Source: Apteryx mantelli | Lineage: Eukaryota > Chordata > Aves > Apterygiformes > Apterygidae | NCBI RefSeq assembly: GCF_036417845.1 | Contig: NC_090012.1 | Span: forward strand, 372,001-436,000 | Reading direction: 5' to 3' | Length of the DNA: 64,000 nt | Part shown: one piece after another, positions 48,801 through 59,565 of the stretch | How the letters are laid out: every line of letters starts with the position of its first letter | How positions within the stretch are numbered: the stretch's first letter is position 1 | The notes under the pieces: model-generated | The model's database searches: none | What the model was told of the DNA's origin: nothing | Seen by the model: only the letters and a program-made list of their open reading frames with translations | Position numbers and translations under genes: made by a program

Positions 48801-51800
48801 CTCGTTGCAGCAGGCCGGGGGAGCCGTGCAGAGCCGCCGGGGGCGGACAGGGAGAGATTCGAGCAGGTGGCAGCAGGAAAGAGGCTCTGTCCCCGATTCA
48901 GTGAGCCGCGGGGCGGGCGGACGGGGCTCCCTGCGGCTCTGCTGCTGGGCCAGGGCAGGGGGAGAAGCGGTTGTGGTGTCAGAGTGAATCTGGTTGGCTC
49001 ACGGAGGGGGACTTTGCGGCACCTCTGGCATTTGCAGGGTGGGGGATTTGGGAGGCAGAAATCCAAGTGTGAATCAAACCTCCTGCACCTAAGGAAAGGG
49101 AGCATCTGGGCTGCTCCTTGGGAGGTTGGGGAAGGAATTGGGTGGTGGCTGTCACGGGCCGTTTCCCAGCACAGTGCGGCTTGCTGCCCCCAAGAAGAGC
49201 TCTCTTGCACGAGGCTGGGCGGTTTTGGGGCCGTTCCGGCTGCGCCAGGCCGGAGATCAGGCCGCGACGCTGACGCGGGGCAGGGGAGGCGCCTGCTCTC
49301 TCCTTGCAGCGCGGCCCCCGGTTGTGCCAGGGCCAGGGGCTGTCGGCGGGATCCCGCCGCGCCCCCTCCCTTGTCGCTGAGGGCTTCCCGCACCCCCGGC
49401 CTCCGCGTTGCACCTCTCCACGTCGCTGAACCGCTCGCCCTGTGTGTCCCTTCTAGGAGACGCTCTTCGTCCTCCTCCACGTCCCCGTCCTCCTCCTCGT
49501 CCTCCAGCTCCCGCTCCAGCTCTCGGTCGCACCGAGGCGGCGGCTACCACCGTTCCAGCCGCTACTGCCGCTCCCACAGCCGCCGGTACTCGCGCTCCCG
49601 CAGCCGGAGCCGACGGTACTCGGGAGGAGGCTCACGCGACAGCCGGCGCCGCTCCAGGTCCTATTCCCCCGACCGGGGGTATCGCTACAGCTCCCGCCGC
49701 CGCTCCAGGTGAGCTGGTAGAGGGGAGACGGGGCTCCTGCAAGAACAGAGGATCCCCCGGCCCCGTCGCGGTGTTTGATTCCCCCTCAAGTGTCCCAGTT
49801 CGTGGCTGTTTCTTCCCAGTTCTTTGCTGGGCTCTTCCAAGGTGAATTTGGCTCCGTTTTTTCTACAACCTGCCGTTTGGCTGTAGGCAGCAATAAGATC
49901 CTGTTTTGCCACCTCTGAACAAGCCCACATCTCTCAGCCTCTCCTTTGCACCCTGTTCTCCAGCCCCCGCTGGACTGGTCCCGGTTTGTCACTGCGAGTC
50001 CCAAACAGGTCCCCGTATCCAAACGGGATCTCGCAAGTGCTGGTGAAGGGGAAAAATCCCATCTCTCGCCATGCTGGTTGGTGGCTTCGGCTCAGGGGCT
50101 CGCTGCTGGCACCGGGACAATGTGTGGTCCCCCAGGCTCTTCTCTGCTCGGTTGCAGGGTGGGTCCTGTCCGGGGGTTTTTCTTTGCCCCGCGGCCCTGT
50201 TGCTACCAACTGCTTTAGGAAGAGTTGCTTCTCCTCGGAGAGCCGTAGTGACTCCCGGCTCCCTCCCCGCAGGAGCCGTTCCAGATCCGGGGAGCGCTAC
50301 CGGCGGAGCGGCAGGTCGAGCAGACACTGGAGCAGCAGCCCGAGCAGCCGAAGCCCCAGCGATTCGCGAAGCCGCAGCAAGTCGATGTCTCCAGTGCGAG
50401 AGAAACCGCTGAGGCCCGCAGCATCCCCGGCCGTGGGGGAGAAGCTGAAAAAGTGAGTGTGAAGGGCTGCGAGGAGGGCGGCTGCATCGGCTCGCGCGGC
50501 AGCCGGACATCCCGCTGCTTCCCACGCAGCGGGAGCTGCATCAGAGAAAGCAAAGATCTCCTGGAGCGCGAGCGGCTCTCGGCGGAGAGGCTTTAGGGCT
50601 CGCGGGGTCTGTCCTGCCTGCGCTGATCCCTGCTCTTTCTTTCTTTCTTTCTTTTTTTCTTTCCCTGCTCTTAGGGCTGACACTGCTGCTGGTAAAGAGA
50701 CAGGAGCTGCCAAAGTCAGTAAGAATTTAACCTCACCTGTTTAATTCACATCACTGCAGAGCAGACTAAGGGACACAGTAGTGGACGGGCTGGAGGAGAT
50801 GCAGGGGTTTGGCAGTGAACGGCTCCGTGGCCGCGCCTGGTACCCCGCGACCCGTCCCCGCCTCGGCCGGGCGCAGGCGCCGCTCGAGCCTGCTCCCGCT
50901 TGGAGCTCAGGCTCGCTGGGCGCCGGCACTCCGGGCGAGAGCGGGGCACGGAGCACTCTGAGCTCTAGGGGCAGTGGGGAAGTCCCAGTCGGGGTGGGGT
51001 GGGATTGGTGGCGGGACCTTCCCGTCACCTTCCTCGGCTGGGATCCTGGCCAGCGCGGGGTGGGGACGCCCGTGTGCCGCACGACGCGGCGGTGTCTGTG
51101 CGGGTCACGAAGCCGGGAGCTGCCTGCCTCCTTCGCCACCGGGCCCAGGCTGTCTCTGGGGCGCTGCCACCCAGCCGGTGGCCGTCTCCGTGCACAGCGT
51201 GTCCCCGCCGCCGCTGCTCCATGGAGCAGAGGTGACGGCACGCGGCTGGGGAGCTGTTACTGCCCTCGGAGGGAGGCATCTGTGCTGCCTGCGGTGGGGT
51301 GCTGGGCTCAGGGCACAGCTGTCCTCTCCGGCTCCATCCCTGCCCAAATCTCTTCCGTGTGCCTTTGGGCCGTGCCCGGATGCCCCCAGCCGCCCCCCTC
51401 GGCCCCACGCGGATCACCCGGGGTCTCCACGTGCCCGGGCAGGCCGAGGGCGGTGCAGATGCCACCTCCCAGGGCTGTGCATGCCCCTCTGGGAGGCCCC
51501 GGCAGGGAGCAGCTCGTATTTGCGATGCCGTTGTCAACCGTCAGCTGCCGACTTTGTCCCAGCAAGGAGCGCGGGCAATGCGTTAGGTCCCCCTTTGCTC
51601 GGAGCCGGGTGCCCCGCTGCCAGGCTGCGGCGGGGGTCGGTCCTGGGGGCTCCGTCCTGGCTGCAGAGACGCCGGCTTGCAGCAGGCCCGGCCCCGGGAC
51701 CATCCTGCAGCCGGCTGCTCTGCCCACCGTGCTCGGGAGATCTTTCAGCCTCCAGCCGGGCTCTGCAGCCCCTTTTTTCCTGGCTCTCCGGTATTGCCCG

Positions 51801-53564
51801 GCAGCTCTGCGGGGCTCCGAGCCCCCCTCGGCCCCCCGCGGGCAAAGATCTGGGCAGAGCCGCCCGGGTCGCGGGCTCTGGAGATGGAGCGGCAGCTCCG
51901 GCAGGGTGGATGGGGTTCGGAGCGGGGCCTGGATCAGGGGGATCGGCCGGAGAGGCAGCACCGTCGCCTCGGTGAGGCGGGCGGCTCCGGCGATGCCTCT
52001 GGCAGGGAGGCGGACATGGCTCCGAAGCCTGGGCCGGTGCTTGGAGCCGGCGGGTTCAGAACTGGGGTTTTTGGTTCGTACGTCCAGCCGGTGACTTCCC
52101 CACCACGGGATCTCGCCGAGACCGGGGCCGGGCACCTTGCGGATCCTTCCAGGGTCCGCTGCGGCGAGGGCAGGGAGAGGCAGGGAGACTTTCGGCCCCC
52201 TCACGGGGTTGATCCCCTTGGATCCTGCCCCGCGAGGTGTCTCGCCTCCGGGGCCGGGAGCCCCGGGCCGCTCCAGTCTGGCTGCACCGTGTCCTCGCGC
52301 CCCCCTTCACACACGGCTCTGCTTTCGCTCGCAGCCCAAGCTGACGCCGCAGGAGAAGCTGAAGCTCCGCATGCAGAAGGCGCTGAACCGGCAGTGTAAG
52401 CAGGATCGGCCCCCTCCGGCCAGCGCGTGCCGCTGCGCCGGGCCCTGGCGCCTCTCCCGCCCCCTCGCCGACCCCCTTCTCTCTGTTTCTCCGCAGTTAA
52501 AGCGGACAAAAAGGCAGCGCAGGAGAAGATGCTGCAGCAGGAGCACGAGAGACAGGTAGGGGTGGACGTGGCTGAGCCGCTCCGCAGCGCGAGCGGCCGG
52601 CGGGGAGGGAGGTTTTCGGGCAGGGCCTGGCTAAGGGCACGTTTTCTCTTGCAGGAGCGCGAAGACGAGCTACGGGCCATGGCCCGGAAGATCCGCATGA
52701 AGTAAAAAAACCCTTTTCCTTCCCTTGTTCCGCTCGCCGGGCGGCTCCAGGAGGGGCAAGGCCTCGGGATTAACCCCCCTTTCCCCGCAGGGAGAGAGAG
52801 CGGCGCGAGAAAGAGCGGGAGGAGTGGGAGAGGCAGTACAGCAGGCAGAGCCGGTCCCCGTCGCCGCGATACAGTGAGTGCCGGGCTCGGGAACGCGGCG
52901 GATCAGGTGGGAGAATCGGACCCAAATGCGTAGGGAGTCAGGGCAAAGAGCCGAAAGGGTGGAGGGGGAGTCTCGGGTGCCCCCAGAGACTGGTGCGATG
53001 CTTCAAAAAAAGCGATGGAGAGGTTTTGGTGTTTGTAACGGTCGTAGAACAATTACGTTTAACATGAGAACAACCTAAACGTGATTTAAAATCCTTCCTT
53101 GTGCTGGGAGGCTGCCGGTGTTGGCTGCTTTGAAAGGGATCAGAAACGGGGCCAGAGGGGTTTGGAAGGGACTAAGCAGGCCTCTACCCCCTGTGAGCCT
53201 TTTTAGGAAGAGAAAAGGGGGACGAGGGAAGATAAAATGTGAAGCCACCTCATCTTGAAGGGAAACGGGTGGAAAAGGGCCCCCGGCAGGGCCTGGGAGC
53301 ACCCCAGCACCCGCCCCTTCCCCGAGGCCGTGGGCGCTACCTCACTCGTGTCTCCCTTGCCTTGCAGGTCGGGAATACAGCTCCTCGAGGAGGTACGTTC
53401 ACGTCTCCCCTGTCCCACGTGCGCCGCCGGCCTCGGCCGTGGCTCTCTAGGTGCCTGGGGTGGGCTGGGGGGGCCGCGGAGCCCGTTTCTACCCAGCCCG
53501 TCTCCCTCTCTGCCTCCGCAGGCGCTCCCGGTCCCGGTCGCGGAGCCCGCACTACCGCCACTAA
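42874..53564 (+). CDS. CLASRP: CLK4-associating serine/arginine-rich protein
   Basis: Nuclear SR-related splicing regulator that binds CLK4. The twenty coding exons are 42874-42972, 43469-43566, 44181-44282, 45371-45450, 45805-45889, 46290-46435, 46784-46880, 47222-47300, 47546-47619, 48169-48210, 48375-48596, 49457-49708, 50273-50452, 50675-50714, 52335-52395, 52497-52555, 52655-52701, 52791-52873, 53368-53392 and 53522-53564. Sum 1914 bases, 637 residues, one open frame. MWHEARKHERKLRGMM opens the SWAP-type DRY_EERY domain. It continues with RACKVHLDSAVALAAESP, CNYERYRGLVQNDFAG, EEQCLYQIYIDELYGGL, ASIGYTYEDSTVAE, VDVDELNQEQVADLNKQATT, FREKRLKGRKISPP and EKITFITSFGGSDEEA. Next come Ser/Arg-rich exons, then a coiled, basic tail ending SPHYRH. 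The SR region is somewhat shorter than in human (674 aa). The donors at 48597 (gtcggt) and 50715 (gtcagt) are weak. Confidence 0.97.
50715..52334 (+). other. CLASRP intron 14 (1.6 kb, GC-rich)
   Basis: An unusually long, G/C-rich intron after a weak donor. No separate gene is recognised. Its long open frames on both strands lack family resemblance and probably reflect base composition. Confidence 0.55.
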
Positions 53565-53623
53565 GAGCCCGGCTGCGGGAGACGCTGTACAGTGCTGGTT
53601 TTGTTCATTATGTGCCGTTACCG

Positions 53624-53629
53624 AATAAA
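53624..53629 (+). terminator. Poly(A) signal of CLASRP
   Basis: AATAAA 59 bases after the CLASRP stop, followed by an A-rich stretch. Confidence 0.85.
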
Positions 53630-54095
53630 GAAGGAAAAAACCCCTCCCCGCGCCAGCGCTTCCTGGGGGCTCGGCTGGGCGCCGTCGGCCGCCTCCAAGC
53701 CCTGCCGTTCCGCCCAGCGGGATCTGGAAGCGGGGTGGCCGATTTTTGCCTCTGCCGCTGTCTCCCCATCACCCTTGGGTGCGTGACGCCATGTGTTGGC
53801 CTCTACGCTGGGCTCCTGGGAGGAGGATGAAGCCCCCGCGGTGCCCCGCGTGGGCCATTCCCTGCCTATTCCGGGTGATTTTGCACCTTATCCCTCCATT
53901 CAGGTGATTTTTCCACCTTATTCCTCTGTTCAAGAGGCTTCACGGGGGAGGCGGTGTTTTGCGTCCTGCTGCCCGCCCCAAGGACGTCACCAGCACCCCG
54001 CGGGCTCCCCTACGTCCCGAAAAGGGCCGGAGGGGCCCCAGGGAAAGGAGAGGCAGCGCGAGGGGAGGCAGCGAGCGTGTGCACGCGCGCGAGGT

Positions 54096-54101
54096 TTTAT
54101 T
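54096..54101 (-). terminator. Poly(A) signal of GEMIN7 overlapping its stop codon
   Basis: AATAAA on the minus strand (54101 down to 54096) contains the TAA stop (54099-54097). It is the only canonical signal near the end of the gene. Confidence 0.7.
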
Positions 54102-55451
54102 CGAGGTCGAAGGTGTAGGCGATGATGTCAGAGCAGCGGAGCAGGGCCTCCTTCTGCACGCCCAGCGGCGTCTGCAGCTCCGACACCTGGAAGTTGAGCA
54201 CGTCGATGTCGGAGGCGCCGAAGACGGCGGCGACGCTCACCCGCTCGTGCATGGCGAAGCGCACGCGGCGGCCGGCCATGGCGGAGAGGCTGCGCAGGTA
54301 GCGCTCGCGCAGCGCCGCCCGCTGCCGCTGCTCCGGCGCCCCGCCGGCCCCCAGCGCCTGGAAGCGGGGCGAGCTGGGGGCGAAGCCGCGGCTCGAGCCC
54401 TCCGGCCCCCGCGGCAGGCGGATGACGCCCACCGGCACTGCGGCGGCTCCTGGGGGAGGGAAAAAGAAAAGGGGGGGATCACCCTGCTGCCCCGTGGGGC
54501 ACCCTGGGGTGCTGGGGGCTGTGGGGGCCCCCCCACCCCTTTTTCCTTCCCCTATGTCACCTTGATCCCCTCTGTATCTGCCTCCTACCCCGGTACCACC
54601 TGCCCCCCGCACCCCTATGGGGAGCCCCTGATACCCTATGGCCCCTGCTCCCCTCTGCCCCCCTATAGAGCCCCCAATACCCTCCCCTGTGCCCCCTAAA
54701 GAGCCCCTCTGTATCCCCCATGCAGCCCGCAGCGCTCCCTATAGAGCCCCCCAGGTCTGCCTATAGAGCTCCTGAAGCCCCCGTGCTCACCAAAGCCCCC
54801 AGTGTCCCCACAGACCCCCCCCAAACCTCCGACTGCCCCCCACAGAGCACCCAGTGTCCCTTATAGTGCTCCCAAAGCCCCTATAGACCACCCCAGTGCC
54901 TCCCATTGAGCCCCCAGTATGCTTTACAGTGCTCCAAAGCCCCTATAGAGCCCCTATAGCCCCCTCAGTACCCCCTATAGAGTCCCCAAAGCCCCTATAG
55001 ATCCCCAAGTGCCCCCTTAGAGCCCCCACAGCCCCTACAGAGCCCCTACAGCCCCCTCAGTACCCCCTATAGAGTCCCCAAAGCCCCTATAGATCCCCAA
55101 GTGCCCCCTTAGAGCCCCCAAAGCCCCTACAGAGCCCCTACAGCCCCCTCACTGCCCCCATAGAGCCCCCAAAGCCCCTACAGACCCCCCAGTGTCCCCT
55201 TAGAGCCCCCGAAGCTCCTATAGAGCCCCTATAGCCCTCTCAGTGCCCCCTATAGAGCCCCCGAGGCCCCTATAGAGACCCTACAGCCCCCTCAGTGCCC
55301 CCTATAGAGCCCCCGAAGCCCCTATAGACCCCCAAGTGCCCCCTTAGAGCCCCCCAAAGCCCCTACAGAGGGGCGGACACGCACCGGCCGCCTCACCCAG
55401 CGCCTCCCCGGGGCCGCCGCGCGCGGGCCGCCCCCCACACGCGTGGGGCAT
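54097..55451 (-). CDS. GEMIN7: Gem-associated protein 7 (SMN complex)
   Basis: Sm-fold-like subunit that pairs with Gemin6 in the SMN complex during snRNP assembly. Main exon 54097-54449. It reads VIRLPRGPEG, SRGFAP, RAALRERYLRSLSAMAGRRV, then VAAVFGASDIDVLNFQVSEL and QTPLGVQKEALLRCSDIIAYT, closely matching human. The exon has no in-frame ATG. I propose a first coding exon 55397-55451 starting MPHACGG, whose donor (ctgg|gtgagg) joins in the correct phase to give 135 residues (human 131). Human GEMIN7 translation probably starts within the main exon, so this start is an inference; identity is firm. The promoter side has a perfect TGACGTCA at 55492-55499. The intron is filled by a minisatellite. 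Confidence 0.88.
54590..55375. repeat. 'cccctatagagcccc' minisatellite in GEMIN7 intron
   Basis: About 780 bases of units near 18-25 bp ('agcccctatagagccccc'), grouped in a higher-order unit of about 45 bp with 'cagtgccccc' or 'aagtgccccctta'. It separates the two proposed GEMIN7 coding exons. Confidence 0.9.
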
Positions 55452-56269
55452 CCGGGGATACGCGTGGCCGGACGCGACCCGCGCGACCTCGTGACGTCAC
55501 CCCCCGCGCGGCGCGGCCCCTCTCCGCCGTCGCCGCTGCCCTTCTCCTGGCCGGCGTCGGAAGTGCGTCACTCCTCACGTGAGCCCGGCGCGGCCTCGGG
55601 AGCGCAGCCTGGTTTTTCGCCGCTGCTGATTCGTCGCACCTGCTCTCGCCATTGCCTGGCCTTTGCCGCCGGCCCGCGGGCGGGTCTCGGTGTTATCGAA
55701 GGTTCCTTCCCGGTTCTCCCCACCCTTCCCTTCTTCTTGCGTCCCTCTGGGCGCCCCTGTCCCCCGTGTCGAAAGCGCCGCTGCGTGCCGCTCCCTCCTC
55801 CCGCCTCCCCAGCCATGGCGGGCGACGGCTGCGTGTGACCATCCGCGCCCGCAGATTCGCTACCGGCTCGGGGCTCCCGCCGATGCGGCTTTTCCCCTCG
55901 GCGACAGCGGCGGCGGCGACGGGCGAGACCGGCGGGGCGGCGAGTAGCGTCAGCACCTTCCTCCGCCCTTCTCTTCCCTCCCTCCGCGGCGCCGGCAACG
56001 AAAGTGCGGCGGCGGACGCGCAGCCCTCTGGCGCACTCGCTGGCGGCGGCGGCTCCTCTCCGGTGCGCGCCGCGGCGGCTCCTCCTCCTTCCCCCCCCCC
56101 TCCCCGCCGCCCGGTCCCCGCCGCGCCAGGCCCGTCCGCCGCCCCCCCTCCATGGTCCCGCGGGGCTCGAGAACGCCCAGGCGGGGCCCGGCCGCCGGCC
56201 CCGGGGAGTAGCGGCCTCCCGCCGCCGAGGGATGCCCCCGGGGGGCCCGTGAGGAGGGAGAGCTCCGCC
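55452..56269. promoter_or_regulatory. Bidirectional CpG-island promoter, GEMIN7 (-) and PPP1R37 (+)
   Basis: An 818-base CpG-rich region between divergent start codons. TGACGTCA (full CRE) lies at 55492-55499 close to GEMIN7, and CACGTG at 55576-55581. The 55850-56260 part is GC-rich leader or promoter for PPP1R37. Confidence 0.7.
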
Positions 56270-56570
56270 ATGGAGGTGCCCCTGGGGCCGCCGTCGCCGC
56301 CGCCGCCGGAGGAAGAGGAGGAGGAGGAGGAGGGCAGCGCCCTGGCGGTTGAGGGCAGCGGGCAACCGGCCGCGCCGCCGTCGCCGCCGCCGCCCGCCGG
56401 TGACGGGGACCCCGCCGGTAACGGGGACGCCACGGAGCCCGGCGCCGAGGAGGCCTCGTCCCCCGCCGCCGAAGACGGGCGGCTCCGGCACGGAGCCAAG
56501 CGGGTAACGTTTCCCTCCGACGAGGACATCGTCTCCGGGGCGGTGGAGCCCAAGGACCCCTGGAGACACG
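56270..56570 (+). CDS. PPP1R37: PPP1R37, first coding exon (gene continues past window)
   Basis: Leucine-rich-repeat regulatory subunit of protein phosphatase 1. The exon starts MEVPLGPPSPPPP, runs through an acidic Glu stretch and Pro/Ala/Gly-rich sequence, and ends GAKRVTFPSDEDIVSG then EPKDPWRH, nearly identical to the human exon 1 end. KRVTF (residues 77-81) is the RVxF-type PP1 docking motif. The donor after 56570 leaves phase 1, as in human (next codon Ala or Gly). The LRR exons are not in the window. I searched the remaining 7.4 kb for exon 2 (human AQNVTVDEV) and did not find it. Confidence 0.93.
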
Positions 56571-59379
56571 GTAAACCCCGGCGGAGCCCGGTTTTTCCCC
56601 CCGGTAGACCCCGGCGGTGCCCGGTTTCCCCTCGGTTGCCGCGTTCACGCGGGGGCCGAGCCCCCGCCCTGGAGCGGGCACTGAATTAATGAACGTTTTG
56701 GGCAGTGGTGTGAGTTTGTGGGGGCCGGTGCACAAGCTGTGGGGCTGGGGTCAGTACCCGATATCGCCACTTAAAAATATATATACTTTTGTAGTGCCTT
56801 GAGCTGCCCCGCCCCCCCAAAACCCCGTTTTTCCCCTTTTTCTATTGCATGCAATGGCCTTGGGCAAACACCGAGCTCCTGTTTAGGCTTTAAATAAAAC
56901 TTTGCACTGTTGTGTTGATCTCAACACGCCTGAAAGGCTGATATAATCGCTAAATGTTACACAGTTCCTCCCCCCCCCTTTTTTCCTGCTCACAAGGAAT
57001 TTATTTAATAAGACTCTGCGCCGATTTTCTTTCTGCAACGTGTTTTTGCTCCAAGAGCAAAATAACTCGGCTTTGTTTACCGCTTGCTTTGTACTCGCAG
57101 CATTGCTAGCTGGGTCATTTTAGTTGTGATCGGGGGTTAATTCTTGCTTCTGGGGTCTGTTGTGCGCGCATGGAGTTTGGGGGTGCCTGGAAACCTGGCT
57201 CTGGCGTTTTGGGGTGCAAACGTGGCTCTTGGCAGGTTCCTGGTGCCAGAGGAATAAAACGAGGGACGTGCCGTGCTGTGGCAGTCGCAAGCTTGGCGTT
57301 GGAAGGCAGCGTGAAGCCTCTCACGGTCCGTTCCGTACCTTTCTTTTTTTCTTTCCTTAAAGCCTCCTTCCTTTTTTTCCTTTCGTTGCTGGCTGTGGCC
57401 AGTGGTTGACGGGAATATTGGCGGAGGAAGCTGCCCTCCGAAGAGGGCTCCTAAGCGCTCGAGATAGGTGTCCTGCAGCTGCCCTTGGAGCTCGGAGGGG
57501 GACGTTTCCCGAAGACGGCTGCGTGGACTGATGATACCAGCAGTTTTTCCCGGAGGAAGCACGTCGTGTTTGATGCTCGAGCTTTGTAACTGCTTACAGT
57601 TTGGGGAGCTCCGTGCGCCTTAACAACCGTCTGGATGTTTTACAGCAGCAACGAGGGAAAACATTGGCCCAGCAGAGTAAAATACATGAATCATCCAGCG
57701 CCACAATGGTACCGAGAGCCGGGGCGAGCTAACCTCTGGCTCACCTGCAGAGGAGACAGGCTCCTTCTTATCCGTGTTACTTCTTTGTGTGTTTTATTCG
57801 CGTCTCTGCTGCTCTCCTGCTATGCTATGGAAGGAAAAAAATACATTTGTCATAGGGCTTCTTCCTCATTTGCCGAACGCCTGTTGCAAACTGGGTCAGC
57901 TGCTTTGAGGGAGCAGCGGGTGGCAAACCCAGCTCGAGCTGGTGGTTTTGCAAAGGCAACGGCTTCGTTTTCTCTTCCAGGGCGATGCCGTTGGTGTTGC
58001 AGCCTCCAGGGCAGCGCGTGCAACCGCAAAGTCCCACGGCTGTGGGAAGCGCTGTGCTCGGTCCTCATCGAAACGGCCGAAGGCTTCGGCTCCGCGTGGT
58101 GGCTTTTGTTTCCAGGAATTAAGTCTCCTAAGGCTTCGGTTGCACCGTCTTCTGCTGCGTTTAATTAAAACGTCTCGCGGTGCTTTGTCTTCGAAAGAAG
58201 TTCTTGGCTGTGCTGTCCTGAAAGGCTTCAGCTGGCGCTGCGGAGGCGGCGGGAGGCTGGTAGTCGCAACGTCTGGATTTTGCAGGGACTAGCTGGCCTG
58301 TCGAGAGAGACAGTAGCGAGGACGAGCGATTTCTGGTCAGAACAAATTGGCTTTGCGCTTTTTCGCTCGCGCATCTCTAGCGCTTCGGGCGGCGTGTTCA
58401 CCCTCCGCTCGAAGTTGAGGGCAAGCGCGCCTCGTGCTTCTCGCGGGCTGAGGTTGCCGGAGCCGGGAACGGGAACGCGGCGTCCTCGTGAGCCTCCCCT
58501 GCTGCAGCCGGGCAGCCGGAGCCCTTGGAGCATGTGGGAGGCGGAGGAGCTTGGGGAGCTGCTGTCCTTGATCCCTGCCTTGCTTGTATCCAGCTGGTAG
58601 AAATGTTTTTATGCTGCCGGCCCTTCCCACTGCTTCCTTTGCTGAGAAGGATGAGGATAACGCCGAGTGCTTGTCGGAGGGGGTGTGAGACCCTGAAACA
58701 CGAGCTTCCCCCCTTCTTCTCGTATCCTCAGGCTTACCATTACTTAAAAAAAACAGCCCACCCGCATCAAAAAATGAGCGTCTCTCCCTTAAATCTTTTC
58801 CCCAGCGTTGATGAAGTTTAGCCTTCCCAAAAGAGAAGGGAGAAGATTCTTAGCTCTGCATTTCCAAGGTCTCTGAGGTTTAGGTAATGCCTTGCACGAC
58901 TTTTCCCGTGCCGTTTCGTCTCTGTCTCTGGATATATCCCCCTCAGGCCTCGCTGGAATCAGATTAATCCTGAGCCCGGATCCTCCGTGAGCCCAGGGAC
59001 CGCTGCGGAGCAGGACGTGCGCAGGAGTAGCATGTTCTCGAGCAAAAGGGAGAAGCAACCGAGAAATCGGACGAACCAGCCCAAACTGCAGTTCCTGGAA
59101 AAACACTGGGCAAATATTGAATGTTTTGTTATCTTGCAAATAGATAAGTAATAACCGGTATCGATTTGTTGGTACCAAATCGCGTTAAGTTACCCGGTCG
59201 CAGAAGGAAACTGGGTTAACAGGCCTCGCGCAGCATCGAATAGCAACGGGCAGCTATCGAATAACTTAAACTTCAGTGAAACACTGGAACTGTTTCTCAT
59301 GATCCTCGAGCGGTCTCGTGGCGGTGCGGAGAGCTCCATCCTGCCTCGATGCCGTTCCAAGGAAAACATTGAGAGGGTC

Positions 59380-59565
59380 AGGAGGGGAGGAGCAGCGAGA
59401 CCAATCGGAAGTTGGGGCAACGAGAGCCAGCAGAAAGACCGAAAGAATCAAATTTGTACCATTTGTGGAAGAAAACCCTGAGGAAGGACAGGAGAACGGT
59501 CCTGAAATACGTTAAAGGTTGTTGCACAGTGGAAGGGAATAAACTGTCCTTCCCGGCTGCTTTGT
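59380..59565 (+). mobile_element. CR1-like LINE 3' fragment (decayed)
   Basis: The stretch with 'gtggaagaaaaccctgagga', then 'aaatacgttaaaggttgttg' and 'gtggaagggaataaactgtc' resembles the 3' part of CR1-family LINEs of sauropsids as I remember them (the '..ttgaggaagac..tacttaaaaggttgt..' region). It is heavily diverged, 5'-truncated and inactive. Recognition is from memory, so the subfamily is open. Confidence 0.5.

Noticed and set aside
50757-52330. Open frames of 240-440 codons in CLASRP intron 14.
   Set aside because: High GC lowers stop frequency. No homology, and both strands are open at once.
53650-54090. Search for ZNF296 zinc fingers between CLASRP and GEMIN7.
   Set aside because: No C2H2 pattern, and the spacer is only about 450 bases.
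57635-58600. Open frames of 100-180 codons in PPP1R37 intron 1 as possible exon 2.
   Set aside because: None reads AQNVTVDEV or leucine-rich repeats, and splice phase does not fit.
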